Shown: positions 52,449 through 61,819 of the stretch, piece by piece
Numbering within the stretch: the stretch's first letter is position 1
How the letters are laid out: every line of letters begins with the position of its first letter
From: Arcobacter sp. CECT 8983
GTDB taxonomy: Bacteria > Campylobacterota > Campylobacteria > Campylobacterales > Arcobacteraceae
Direction: 5' to 3'
DNA length: 64,000 bases
Assembly (NCBI RefSeq): GCF_004118855.1
Contig: NZ_PDKF01000024.1
Span: 62,001-126,000 of the forward strand
The notes under the pieces: model-generated
What the model was told of the DNA's origin: nothing
The model's input: only the letters and a program-made list of their open reading frames with translations
The model's database searches: none
Translations under genes and position numbers: made by a program

Positions 52449-55121
52449 TTATGCTTTTATTGGGTTGATTTTGTTTACATCAATATTGTATTTCTTAATA
52501 GCTTCATTAACAACTGATTTTTCAATTTTACCTAGTTTAGCTAATTGTGCTAATGTTGTAAATACAATAAAGTTAGTATCAACTTCAAAGAACGTTCTTA
52601 AGTTAGCTCTTGAATCTGATCTACCAAATCCATCAGTTCCTAATGCTTTAAATGAACCTTTTACAAATGGAGCAATTTGCTCAGAATAAGATTTCATATA
52701 ATCAGTTGCAGAAATAATAATATTTTCATCATCACTTCCAAGAACTTGATCAACATATGCAACTTCATCTTCGCTATCTACATTTAATAAGTTTCTTCTT
52801 TCAACATCTTGAGCTTCTCTTGTTAACTCATTATAAGAAGTTGCAGAATAGATATCTGTAGCAATTCCATACTCATCAGCTAAAATATCAGCAGCTGCTA
52901 ATACTTGTTGGAAGATTGAACCAGAACCTAATAATTTAACTTTATAATTATTTTTAGCTTCTACTGTTTTTAGTTTATAGATACCTTTTAAGATACCTTC
53001 TTCAACACCTTCTGGCATTGCAGGTTGTTTATAGTTTTCATTTAATGTTGTTAAGTAATAGAATACATCTTCTTGGTTTTCACCATACATTCTTTCTATA
53101 CCTTTTTGAACAATAACTGCAAGTTCATATCCGAATGTTGGGTCATAAGATACACAATTTGGTACAGTATTAGCAATAATGTGAGAATGTCCATCTTCGT
53201 GTTGTAAACCTTCACCATTTAATGTAGTTCTACCTGATGTTCCACCAACTAAGAAACCTCTTGCCATTTGGTCACCAGCTGCCCAAGTAATATCACCTGT
53301 TCTTTGGAATCCAAACATTGAATAGAAGATATAAAATGGAATCATAGGACAATCATTAATTGAATATGAAGTTGCCGCAGCAATCCAAGAACCCATAGCT
53401 CCAAGTTCATTAATACCTTCTTGAAGTACTTGACCTTTTTTATCTTCTTTATAGTATGCAACTTGGTCTCTATCTTGAGGAATATATCTTTGACCTTCAG
53501 AAGAATAAATACCTAATTGTCTAAACATACCTTCCATACCAAAAGTTCTAGCTTCATCTGGAACAATAGGGACAATTCTTTTTCCAATTTTTTTATCTTT
53601 AACTAATACATTTAAGATTCTTACAAATGCCATAGTTGTAGAAATTTCTCTATCTCCACTACCATCTAAAACTGCTTTAAATTTATCTAAAGCTGGAAGT
53701 TCAAGTTTTTCAGTGAATTTTGGTCTTCTTTGAGGAAGAGGTCCATATAATTCTTCTCTTCTTTCTTTCATATACTTCATTTCAGCAGAATCTTCTGGGA
53801 ATGTATAGTATGGGTAGTTTTCTAACTCATCATCAGAAACTGGAATTCTAAATCTATCTCTAAATTGCTTTAATGAATCAGTATCAACTTTTTTAACACC
53901 ATGGGCAATATTTTTACCTTCAGCTGCTTCACCCATTCCATAACCTTTTACAGTTTTTGCTAAGATTACAGTTGGTCTATCTTTAGTTTCCATTGCCGCT
54001 TTATATGCTGCATAAACTTTTAATGGATCATGCCCACCTCTGTTTAAAGCAAAAATTTCATCATCTGACATATTTTCAACTAATTTTGCAGTTTCAGGAT
54101 ATTTGTTAAAGAAGTTTTCTCTTGTGTAAGCTCCACCTTTTTGTTTAAAGTTTTGGTACTCACCATCAACAGTCTCTTCCATAAGCTGAAGAAGTTTTCC
54201 AGAAGTATCTTTTCTTAGAAGTTCATCCCATAATCTACCCCAGATTACTTTAACTACTCTCCATCCATTTCCTCTAAAGTTTCCTTCAAGTTCTTGAATG
54301 ATTTTTCCATTTCCTCTTACAGGTCCGTCAAGTCTTTGTAAGTTACAGTTAATAACAAATACTAAGTTATCTAATCCTTCTCTACCCGCAAGTCCTATTG
54401 CACCAAGTGATTCTGGTTCGTCACACTCACCATCACCCATGTAACAATATACTTTTTGTTCAGAACAATCTTTGATTCCTCTATCTGTTAAATATTTTAA
54501 AAATCTTGCTTGATAAATTGCTTGAATTGGTCCAAGTCCCATTGATACTGTTGGGAACTGCCAATATTCAGGCATAAGTTTTGGGTGAGGATAAGAAGAT
54601 AATCCATCAGCTAAGGCTTCTTGTCTGAAGTTATCCATTTGAGCTTCAGTAATTCTACCTTCAACAAAACTTCTTGCATAAATACCAGGAGCAATATGTC
54701 CTTGATAAAAAATTAAATCTCCACCATCTTTTTCATTTGGTGCTCTAAAGAAATGATTGAATCCTACATCATAAAGTGTTGCAGATGATTGGAAAGATGC
54801 AATATGACCACCAAGTTCTAAATTCTTTTTAGAAGCTCTTTGTACCATCATTGCGGCATTCCATCTGATAGCAGATCTGATTTTTTTCTCCATATCTCTA
54901 TCACCAGGCATTTTTGGTTCATCATTAACATCAATACTATTTAAATATGCTGTAGTTGCTTTAAAAGGTAAGTAAGTTCCCTTTCTTCTAGCTTTATCAA
55001 TTAGCTTTTCTAAAAGATAGTGAGCTCTTTTAGGTCCTTCCGTTTCTAATACTGCATCTAAGGCCTCTATCCACTCTTGTGTTTCAGCCGGATCAATATC
55101 ATTTAAGTTTAAATCTGACAT
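52449..55121 (-). CDS. aceE: Pyruvate dehydrogenase E1 component, homodimeric type
   Basis: 890 aa, the length of E. coli AceE. Landmarks: N-terminal AETQEWIEALDAVLETEGPKR, HxxH-type active site in GGHIASFQSS and FYQGHIAPGIYARSF, thiamine diphosphate motif GDGECDEPES with the N in INCNLQRLDGPVRGNG, ILAKTVKGYGMG, FGMEGMFRQLGIYSS and GRTTLNGEGLQHEDGHS. It decarboxylates pyruvate and reductively acetylates the E2 lipoyl groups. First gene of aceE-aceF-lpd, with AAGGAAACGCAA before the ATG and an 18-bp palindrome 46 bp upstream. PDH rather than pyruvate:ferredoxin oxidoreductase sets the Arcobacter group apart from many Campylobacterota. Confidence 0.96.
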   Translation of the reverse strand: MSDLNLNDIDPAETQEWIEALDAVLETEGPKRAHYLLEKLIDKARRKGTYLPFKATTAYLNSIDVNDEPKMPGDRDMEKKIRSAIRWNAAMMVQRASKKNLELGGHIASFQSSATLYDVGFNHFFRAPNEKDGGDLIFYQGHIAPGIYARSFVEGRITEAQMDNFRQEALADGLSSYPHPKLMPEYWQFPTVSMGLGPIQAIYQARFLKYLTDRGIKDCSEQKVYCYMGDGECDEPESLGAIGLAGREGLDNLVFVINCNLQRLDGPVRGNGKIIQELEGNFRGNGWRVVKVIWGRLWDELLRKDTSGKLLQLMEETVDGEYQNFKQKGGAYTRENFFNKYPETAKLVENMSDDEIFALNRGGHDPLKVYAAYKAAMETKDRPTVILAKTVKGYGMGEAAEGKNIAHGVKKVDTDSLKQFRDRFRIPVSDDELENYPYYTFPEDSAEMKYMKERREELYGPLPQRRPKFTEKLELPALDKFKAVLDGSGDREISTTMAFVRILNVLVKDKKIGKRIVPIVPDEARTFGMEGMFRQLGIYSSEGQRYIPQDRDQVAYYKEDKKGQVLQEGINELGAMGSWIAAATSYSINDCPMIPFYIFYSMFGFQRTGDITWAAGDQMARGFLVGGTSGRTTLNGEGLQHEDGHSHIIANTVPNCVSYDPTFGYELAVIVQKGIERMYGENQEDVFYYLTTLNENYKQPAMPEGVEEGILKGIYKLKTVEAKNNYKVKLLGSGSIFQQVLAAADILADEYGIATDIYSATSYNELTREAQDVERRNLLNVDSEDEVAYVDQVLGSDDENIIISATDYMKSYSEQIAPFVKGSFKALGTDGFGRSDSRANLRTFFEVDTNFIVFTTLAQLAKLGKIEKSVVNEAIKKYNIDVNKINPIKA

Positions 55122-55166
55122 TTGCGTTTCCTTGTAAAGATTTAGCTAGATTTACTAGCGTTTTTG

Positions 55167-55184
55167 AATGAACATATGTTCATT
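55167..55184. promoter_or_regulatory. 18-bp palindrome upstream of aceE
   Basis: AATGAACATATGTTCATT is perfectly symmetrical and lies in the divergent aceE / lplA region. The string ATGAACATATG is repeated at 55226-55236, 58 bp away. Candidate operator pair for a dimeric repressor of the PDH operon; the sequence does not match the E. coli PdhR site as I know it. Confidence 0.55.
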
Positions 55185-55225
55185 GTGTAAAAATTGTGTA
55201 GCTATTCGTACCGTCAAGTCGAATT

Positions 55226-55236
55226 ATGAACATATG
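55226..55236. promoter_or_regulatory. Second copy of the aceE operator core
   Basis: ATGAACATATG, identical to the core of the palindrome at 55167-55184 but with only a partly conserved right arm. Confidence 0.4.
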
Positions 55237-55389
55237 ATACTTTAATATTTTTAATTTTTACTTAATATAATTTTTAGTACCATTCAATTCAGTTTGATGA
55301 TAAAAAAATGAAATATAATGGAAAAAAGAGTCAGAATTTTTTCTATTTTTTCATGACTTTTTAAATAAATTTTTTGGTTGACTTTATAT

Positions 55390-56130
55390 ATGAAAGATAA
55401 GAAAAGTAAATTTAGAGTAATAAAATCTTCTAAAGCAAATGCGAAAAATAACATGGCAAGTGATGATGCTTTACTATCATGTTACAAAGAAAATAATCTA
55501 CCAATATTGAGAGTTTATTATTGGGATAAATCCTTTACTATTGGTGTTTCTCAAGACTTTGATATGTATAACTTTAAAGATGAATATAACGGAAATTATG
55601 CCAAAAGAATTACAGGTGGTGGAGTATTATTTCATGGACATGATATTTCATACTCATTAGTTATACCTGCAAATCTTTTAGAAGGTTTAAATATAAAAGA
55701 ATCTTATGAATTTATTTGTAGATTTATCATAAATTTTTATAAAAAGTTAAACTTAGACGCAAAATATGCTAAAGATATTGAAGAGATTAATTTATCTAAA
55801 AGTGAGTTTTGTCAAGTAGGTTTTGAAGCCTATGATATTATTGTAAATGGAAAAAAAGTTGGTGGCAATGCTCAAAGAAGAACCAAAAAAGCGATATTTC
55901 AGCATGGTTCTATTCCATTAAAGAGTTTAAATAATAAGTATGATGAAAAAATAGGTACAACATTAGAAGATTTTAATATAAATTTAGAATTTAATGAAGC
56001 ATGTGTGTTACTAATCGAAGCATTTAATGAAACATTTAATGTTGAATTAGTAAATAGTGAATTAACAGAAGAAGAGACTAATAAAAAAAGTCAATTACTA
56101 AAGGATAAATATGACTATAGCAGAAAATAA
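55390..56130 (+). CDS. lplA: Lipoate-protein ligase A family protein
   Basis: About 246 aa biotin/lipoate A/B ligase fold: NNMASDDALLSCY, VYYWDKSFTIGVSQDFDMYN, KRITGGGVLFHGHDISYSLVIP (lipoate-binding glycine stretch) and the catalytic Lys in NGKKVGGNAQRRTKKAIFQHGSI. It lacks the C-terminal accessory domain of E. coli LplA, so it could be an octanoyltransferase (LipM-like) instead. Start taken as ATG 55390; a TTG at 55378 is also in frame, and neither has a good Shine-Dalgarno sequence. It overlaps lipA by 20 bp and diverges from the PDH genes it would serve. Confidence 0.85.
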   Translation: MKDKKSKFRVIKSSKANAKNNMASDDALLSCYKENNLPILRVYYWDKSFTIGVSQDFDMYNFKDEYNGNYAKRITGGGVLFHGHDISYSLVIPANLLEGLNIKESYEFICRFIINFYKKLNLDAKYAKDIEEINLSKSEFCQVGFEAYDIIVNGKKVGGNAQRRTKKAIFQHGSIPLKSLNNKYDEKIGTTLEDFNINLEFNEACVLLIEAFNETFNVELVNSELTEEETNKKSQLLKDKYDYSRK

Positions 56131-57013
56131 ACTTACACCAAGAAAAAAAGTTGATTTCAAAAAACCAGAGTGGCTAAGAAAAAAATTAGTACCAACAGCA
56201 CAAAAAGAGATGGAAGACTTACTTGGGAAGCATGGACTACATACTATTTGCCAAGAAGCTAAATGTCCAAATATTTCAGAGTGTTATGCAAAGAAAAATG
56301 CAACTTTCCTTATTTTAGGAAATATCTGTACAAGAAGATGTACTTATTGTAATGTACATACAGGGAAACCAACAGAAGTAGATTTAGCAGAAATTGATGG
56401 TGTAACTGAATCAGTTATCAAGTTAGGTCTTAAATTTGTTGTTATTACAAGTCCAGCAAGAGATGACTTAGCAGATGGTGGAGCAGATCAGTTTTATAGA
56501 GTTACTCAAAATATTTTAGAAAAATCTCCAGGAACACAAGTTGAAATTTTAATTCCTGATTTTAAAGGAAAAGAAGAGTCAATCCAAAAAGTAGTTGATA
56601 GTGGTGCTGTAATTATTGGACACAATGTGGAAACAGTACCTTCTTTATATAATATTAGAAGAAATGCTTCATATGAAAGATCACTAGAAGTTCTTAGAAA
56701 AACAAAAGAGTTAGGTAAAGATAAAGTTAAAACAAAATCTGCACTTATGGTTGGGCTTGGTGAAACAGAAGAAGAAATGATTCAAGTATTTAAAGACCTA
56801 AGAGAAGTTGGATGTGAGTTCTTAAGTATTGGTCAATATTTAGCACCAAGTGGTGATTATGCAAAAGTAAAAGAGTTTGTTCACCCTGATCAATTTGATA
56901 GATATAAAAAACTTGCAAAAGAATTAGGATTCTCTTTCGTACACTCTACACCATATGCTAGAAGTTCTTACTTAGCACATGAATATTTATCAAACAACAA
57001 AGGAACACTTTAA
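56111..57013 (+). CDS. lipA: Lipoyl synthase (radical SAM)
   Basis: 300 aa LipA. The auxiliary 4Fe-4S cluster comes from CQEAKCPNISECY, the radical SAM cluster from CTRRCTYCNV, and the C-terminal ligand from the RSSYLAHE motif. GNICTRRC, VGLGETEEEM and IGQYLAPSGDYAKVKEFVHP complete the family. It inserts two sulfurs into octanoyl groups on the lipoyl domains of AceF and Lpd. It is coupled to lplA and ended by hairpins at 57000-57051. Confidence 0.96.
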   Translation: MTIAENKLTPRKKVDFKKPEWLRKKLVPTAQKEMEDLLGKHGLHTICQEAKCPNISECYAKKNATFLILGNICTRRCTYCNVHTGKPTEVDLAEIDGVTESVIKLGLKFVVITSPARDDLADGGADQFYRVTQNILEKSPGTQVEILIPDFKGKEESIQKVVDSGAVIIGHNVETVPSLYNIRRNASYERSLEVLRKTKELGKDKVKTKSALMVGLGETEEEMIQVFKDLREVGCEFLSIGQYLAPSGDYAKVKEFVHPDQFDRYKKLAKELGFSFVHSTPYARSSYLAHEYLSNNKGTL

Positions 57014-57051
57014 AAGTTCCTTCTTAAAGTATAATATCTTTTAGATATTAT
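57000..57051. terminator. Two adjacent hairpins between lipA and the iclR-type gene
   Basis: AAGGAAC/GTTCCTT (57000-57022) overlaps the lipA stop, and ATAATATC/GATATTAT with loop TTTTA (57031-57051) overlaps the end of the convergent regulator gene. Together they probably end both transcripts. Confidence 0.6.
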
Positions 57052-57775
57052 GCTTGTTTACTATTAAAAATACCTCTTGACCTATCTTATGAAGTGTCTC
57101 TAAATCAAGTCTTACTGAAAGTCCAGATATACCTATTGTTGCAATTAGTTTATTTTTCTTATTAAAATAAGGTACGGCAACAGAACGCAATCCAAACTCA
57201 TGTTCTTCATTTCCTATTGCATAACCTCTTTCTTGAATTAGTTCTAACTCTTTTTGAAGTTTTATTGTAGAGGTAATTGTATTACTCGTATATTTTTTTA
57301 GTTTTAAGTTTTTTATTTCAATATCTGAAAAGGCTAAAAGAATTTTCCCAAAACCATTTGTATGAAGAGGTGTTTTAAGCCCTATAGAGTTTCTTGTTTT
57401 TAAAACTCTATTTGAGTTATCTACTTGATTTAAGTATAAAACAGCACCCTCTTCTAATACTCCTACATATGCACACTCATTTGAAACTTCATGAATCTCT
57501 TCTAATATAACTTTTGTTTTTTCAACTATTCTATCTCTATCTTCGTCTTCTAAGAGATTTTGCATAAAGTCACTTAAGATTATCTCTTTACTATTATCTT
57601 TGTATTCTATAAACTCTTCATCTATAAGTGTTGTTATAAGTCTTGACATTGTACTTTTATCAATTAAAAGTTTTTGACATAATGTATTTGCAGTTAAAGG
57701 TTTAGTGGCAATCATAATCTCTTTTAAAATTCTAAGTCCTCTAGACAAAGATTTATTTCGATTGTTCTGTACCAA
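57041..57775 (-). CDS. IclR-family transcriptional regulator
   Basis: 244 aa. The N-terminal winged helix-turn-helix (about 8-70) has LSRGLRILKEIM and LCQKLLIDKSTMSRLITTL; the C-terminal IclR effector domain (about 80-244) contains GKILLAFS and EHEFGLRSVAVPYF. Start TTG (57773-57775) with AGGAG five bases upstream. IclR regulators commonly control catabolic operons for carboxylic or aromatic acids. It diverges from the CoA-ester operon starting at 58141 across 365 bp that hold symmetrical TTTCA/TGAAA elements, so that operon is its likely target. Confidence 0.9.
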   Translation of the reverse strand: MVQNNRNKSLSRGLRILKEIMIATKPLTANTLCQKLLIDKSTMSRLITTLIDEEFIEYKDNSKEIILSDFMQNLLEDEDRDRIVEKTKVILEEIHEVSNECAYVGVLEEGAVLYLNQVDNSNRVLKTRNSIGLKTPLHTNGFGKILLAFSDIEIKNLKLKKYTSNTITSTIKLQKELELIQERGYAIGNEEHEFGLRSVAVPYFNKKNKLIATIGISGLSVRLDLETLHKIGQEVFLIVNKHNI

Positions 57776-58140
57776 CTTTACTCCTAATCATTTCTATTAA
57801 GGCTGTTATATTAGCATTTTTGTATTTAAACTTAAGAAAATCTCACCAAATATATGTTTTCGTTACAATTTAATGGACAAATTTCAAAAAAAATATTTTA
57901 CTATCTATGACAACTTTTTTAGATTTTCTCACTATATGCAACTTTTTATTGAGCATATTCTAAAAAGCCTATTTTATGGGGCTAAAATAGAATATTATTT
58001 TTTACTTAATTTTTAAATCTAGTTTTAATATTTTGGTTTCACTTATGAAATGTATGGATTAATTTCAGTGTCAGAAGAATAAATAGTCTGAAAAAATTAT
58101 TGAAAATTCTTCAATAAAATAAAAAATAAGAGGTACTATC
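57776..58140. other. Divergent control region of the CoA-ester operon
   Basis: 365 bp, AT-rich, no ORF. The notable content is the TTTCA-type dyads at 58037-58067. The plus-strand operon's ribosome binding site AGAGGT lies just before 58141. I see no sigma-54 type -24/-12 pair. Confidence 0.5.
58037..58067 (+). promoter_or_regulatory. Candidate IclR-type operator
   Basis: TTTCACTTATGAAA (58037-58050) is a dyad of TTTCA/TGAAA with a 4-base centre. The right arm TGAAAT (58046-58051) also pairs with ATTTCA at 58062-58067. The half-site resembles that of known IclR-family palindromes (of the GAAAT/ATTTC type). Confidence 0.5.
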
Positions 58141-59274
58141 ATGACTGCATCAGTTGTAGATTTATCAAAACTAACAGCAAATGATGATTTAACTCCTGTG
58201 TTAGGTGGACACTGGCCAGGGATTCAAATATATTATCCGCCAATCAAATTCAATCCACTAGATGGAAGTTATGAAACAATGGAGCAAGCAAAGCTTAGAT
58301 TACAAAAGCATGCTTATAAAACAAAAGCCCACACTGTTTTATTTGACCTTGAAGATGGTTGTAGACAAAAAGCTATGTCAAGAAAACTTTTAATTGAAGA
58401 ATTACCAAAATTCCCAGAAAGAGATTTTCAAATAGCCATTAGAATTAATCCATTCAGAACAGATGAGTATGAAGAAGATTTAAAAATGATTAAGCAAGTG
58501 CATAAATATATTGATGCAATTGTTTTAGCAAAAGCTGGAGAAGTATATGGAGATGCAGAGATTAGAGACTTATCTTCATGGTTAGTTTCAATTGGAAGTG
58601 ATTTACAAATTCAACCAATTATTGAGCACCCAAAATCTTTACAAATTGCAGACAAGCTAATGAGTCATTCTACTGTTAAGCATGTAGTATTTGGTATTCA
58701 TGATTTCTCTAAAGCAATGGCTTATAAAATCACACCTGAGGGTTGGATTGATGAGTTAGAGACTTTCTTTAATATGCTTACTATGGAAGCAAGAGTTAAA
58801 GGTAAAGGTGTAATTGGTGGGGTTGAAGTGCTATTAACACCAAACTCTTTACCAGATTCATGTGTAGAGAAAAAAGATATTAGAAGATGGTTAGATTTAC
58901 ATGGGGATGATGCATCAAGACATGTTTATGCTCATGCAAAAAGAGAAACTGCAATGGGATTAACGGGTAAACAAGTTATCACGCCAAATCACATTAATGT
59001 TTGTAAAGTTGCATTTACACCATCTCCTAAAGAGATTGAAAAAGATGTATCTATATTAAGTGCTGCAATTGAAGCAGATGCACTTTTATCTGGTGCTATT
59101 AGATATAAAGGTGAAATGTTAGACCCACCAATGTTTGGTAAATCTTTACAAAATTTATTAAGAGCATATGCTTTAAATAGTCTTTCAAAACAAGATGAAG
59201 CATTTGCAGTAAATGTATTAAATAGAATGCCTTTACATACATTTAAAGAAAACTGGCCTTACGGTCTAATCTAA
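58141..59274 (+). CDS. HpcH/HpaI/CitE-superfamily C-C lyase
   Basis: 377 aa CoA-ester-lyase-like enzyme with an intact metal and substrate site: FDLEDGCRQK (residues 68-77), R101 in IAIRINPF, metal Glu162 in IIEHPK, metal Asp188 in VFGIHDFSKAM. The usual IHPxQ near the C-terminus is replaced by ITPNHINVCKVAF. Members split malyl-CoA, methylmalyl-CoA or citramalyl-CoA to acyl-CoA and a 2-oxoacid, or form them. First gene of the operon with a ligase-lyase fusion, a mesaconyl-CoA-hydratase-like enzyme and a further lyase. Substrate not certain; glyoxylate or pyruvate chemistry is likely. Confidence 0.82.
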   Translation: MTASVVDLSKLTANDDLTPVLGGHWPGIQIYYPPIKFNPLDGSYETMEQAKLRLQKHAYKTKAHTVLFDLEDGCRQKAMSRKLLIEELPKFPERDFQIAIRINPFRTDEYEEDLKMIKQVHKYIDAIVLAKAGEVYGDAEIRDLSSWLVSIGSDLQIQPIIEHPKSLQIADKLMSHSTVKHVVFGIHDFSKAMAYKITPEGWIDELETFFNMLTMEARVKGKGVIGGVEVLLTPNSLPDSCVEKKDIRRWLDLHGDDASRHVYAHAKRETAMGLTGKQVITPNHINVCKVAFTPSPKEIEKDVSILSAAIEADALLSGAIRYKGEMLDPPMFGKSLQNLLRAYALNSLSKQDEAFAVNVLNRMPLHTFKENWPYGLI

Positions 59275-59289
59275 GAAAGGAAGTCAAAA

Positions 59290-61809
59290 ATGAGTTCAAC
59301 TATTGAAATCGAAGTACCAGAATTTTTAAATATTGGTGTTGCTTGTACATCTGCACACCTTGGTACAAAGAATGAAAATAATAAAGCAATGATTATCGAA
59401 GATGATAAATTAGGGACTGATGAAATAACTTATAAAGATTTATCAGAAAAATCTGATCAAGTTTGTAACTTCCTTACATCAATTGGAATTGGTCCTAGAG
59501 ATAGAGTTTTAGTTTGTTTAAAAAACTCTTTAGCTTACCCAATTTCATTTTTTGGTGCAATTAAAGCAGGAATTATTGCTGTACCTACATCTACACTATT
59601 AAGTGGTTCAGAAGTTAAATACTTAGCAGAAGATTCACAAGCAAGTGCGATTGTTTTATCAGCATCTATGTATGAGAATCTTGTTCCATATTTAGAAAAT
59701 TGTGATAACTTAAAAACAATTATTGTTGCTGCAACTGATAGTGTTGAAGATTTAAAAAAGCCTAAGGGAATTAATGTTTACTCATTAAATGAAATCTTAA
59801 AAAATACAGATAAAACGCCTAATCATTATAATTCAAAAGCTGGTGAGCCTGCATACTTAGTATATACATCTGGAACAACAGGTTTTCCTAAAGGTGTTTT
59901 ACACTCACATAGATCATTAGTTGGAAGAACTCCTGCTACTGAATATTGGTTTAACTTCAAAGAGAATGATAGAATTATGCACTCTGGTAAGTTTAACTGG
60001 ACATATGTATTAGGTTCTGCATTAATGGATCCATTATTCAATGGACATACTGTTATTGCATATGAAGGAGCAAATGATGCTTCTACATGGATTAATCTAA
60101 TCAAAAAACATAAATGTACTATTTTCATTGGGGTTCCAACGATTTATAGACAAATTATTCAAAAGACAGATTTCACAATTGAAGATTGTCCATCATTAAG
60201 ATATTGTATGTCTGCTGGTGAACACTTATCAACTGAAATGATTGAATTATGGAGAGATAGATTTAAACAAGATATCTTTGAAGCAATTGGTATGAGTGAG
60301 TGTTCATATTATATTTCTCACTCTGTAAACAATCCAATTAGACCAGGAAGTGCTGGATTTGTTCAACCAGGTCACACAGTTAAATTACTTGATCCTAATA
60401 CACTAGAAGAAGTGGGTGTAGAAGAAGAAGGTATGATTTGTATAGGAATTGATGATCCAGGATTATTTTTAGAGTACTGGCAACTTGAAGATGAAACATC
60501 AAAGGCTAAGCATGATGGATACTTCTTTACAGGAGATTATGCAAAAAAAGACAAAGATGGTTATATCTGGTTTATAGGTAGAAAAGATGACATCATTAAT
60601 ACTTTTGGATTTAGAGTATCACCACACGAAGTTGAAAGAGTTGTTAAAACTCATCCTTTAGTAGCAGATTGTGTAGCATTTGGATTTGACTTAGCTAAAG
60701 ATAAAACATTAGTGGCAATTGCTGTAATTGGACATGAAGAATTAACAGAAGAACAACAAGAAGAAGTTCTTAAATTCTCTCAAGATAATCTTGCTAAATA
60801 CAAAGCACCAAAGAAAATCTTTGCAATGGCTGATTACCCAAGAACTAAAAATGGTAAAGTTCTTAGAAAACAACTTGTAAAAAATATACATGAAGTTGAA
60901 AGTGCACATGCGAGAGGAGAAGAAGTAGTAGAATATAAAGCTAGAAGATCTATGTTATTCGTACCGTCATACAATAAACATAATGTAGAAAAAGCTAAAT
61001 CTGTACTTGCGGACACTGTTATATTCGACCTTGAAGCTATCTTGCATGAGCAAAGAGAAGTTGGTAGAGAAGTTATTAAAGATGTTTATAAAAATCAAGG
61101 TTCTAAATTTGGAGAATCAGAGAGAGTTCTAAGAATTAATAACCTAAGAAGTGAAGATTTACAAAAAGATTTAGAATTAGCAAAAGAAATTGAGATTGAT
61201 GCTTTATTATTCTCAAAAATTGATACAAAAGAAGATGTATTAGAAGCGGCAAAAATTATTGATGAAGTTAATCCAGAATTGACGTTAATGATTATGATTG
61301 AAACGCCTCTATCTGTACTAAATATCCAAGAGATTTGTGCAGCAAGTCCAAGGGTTGAAGTTGTAGTTGTTGGTTCAAATAAATTAGCTAACAGACTTCA
61401 TGTTGATATCAAAAAAGGTTCAAAAGCAATGTTTAATTACCTATCACAAATTGCACTTGCTGCAAAAGCATATGGTAAAACTGTTATTGATGGTCCTCAC
61501 TTTGATGTTCATGATGAATTTGCTTGTGAAGATTCAACTAAAGATGCATTTAATTTAGGATTTGATGGTAAGTCACTAATCCATCCAGTTCAAATTGAGT
61601 ATATCAACGATATCTTCACTCCTAAACAAAAAGAAGTTGAAGACTATGAAGCAATGATTAATGAATATGAAGAAGCTAAAAAACAAGGTAAAGAAGTAAT
61701 TATGCATAACAACAAACTTGTTGATGGTTCTAGAATTAAATGGGCTAGAAAAATGATTACTCTTTATGAGACATATAAATCATTAGGTCAAAACCTATTT
61801 GGGAAATAA
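59290..61809 (+). CDS. Fusion: acyl-CoA synthetase + CitE-like domain with altered active site
   Basis: 839 aa. Residues 1-545 form an AMP-dependent ligase: P-loop YTSGTTGFPKG (192-202), IGMSECSYYISHS, YFFTGDYAKKDKDG, and GRKDDIINTFGFRVSPHEVE, ending with the PRTKNGKVLRKQL lysine motif. It resembles benzoate/acetyl-type ligases. Residues 552-800 are CitE-like (RRSMLFVPSYNKHNVEKAK; RINNL; IETP with E671; GFDGKSLIHPVQ). But DLED is DLEA (580-583) and the metal Asp region reads GSNKLANRL (695-703), lacking Asp. So the lyase half may be inactive, regulatory, or act on a different chemistry. Good ribosome binding site AAAGGAAG. I know no described protein with this fusion. Confidence 0.88.
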   Translation: MSSTIEIEVPEFLNIGVACTSAHLGTKNENNKAMIIEDDKLGTDEITYKDLSEKSDQVCNFLTSIGIGPRDRVLVCLKNSLAYPISFFGAIKAGIIAVPTSTLLSGSEVKYLAEDSQASAIVLSASMYENLVPYLENCDNLKTIIVAATDSVEDLKKPKGINVYSLNEILKNTDKTPNHYNSKAGEPAYLVYTSGTTGFPKGVLHSHRSLVGRTPATEYWFNFKENDRIMHSGKFNWTYVLGSALMDPLFNGHTVIAYEGANDASTWINLIKKHKCTIFIGVPTIYRQIIQKTDFTIEDCPSLRYCMSAGEHLSTEMIELWRDRFKQDIFEAIGMSECSYYISHSVNNPIRPGSAGFVQPGHTVKLLDPNTLEEVGVEEEGMICIGIDDPGLFLEYWQLEDETSKAKHDGYFFTGDYAKKDKDGYIWFIGRKDDIINTFGFRVSPHEVERVVKTHPLVADCVAFGFDLAKDKTLVAIAVIGHEELTEEQQEEVLKFSQDNLAKYKAPKKIFAMADYPRTKNGKVLRKQLVKNIHEVESAHARGEEVVEYKARRSMLFVPSYNKHNVEKAKSVLADTVIFDLEAILHEQREVGREVIKDVYKNQGSKFGESERVLRINNLRSEDLQKDLELAKEIEIDALLFSKIDTKEDVLEAAKIIDEVNPELTLMIMIETPLSVLNIQEICAASPRVEVVVVGSNKLANRLHVDIKKGSKAMFNYLSQIALAAKAYGKTVIDGPHFDVHDEFACEDSTKDAFNLGFDGKSLIHPVQIEYINDIFTPKQKEVEDYEAMINEYEEAKKQGKEVIMHNNKLVDGSRIKWARKMITLYETYKSLGQNLFGK

Positions 61810-61819
61810 GGAGAAAGAA

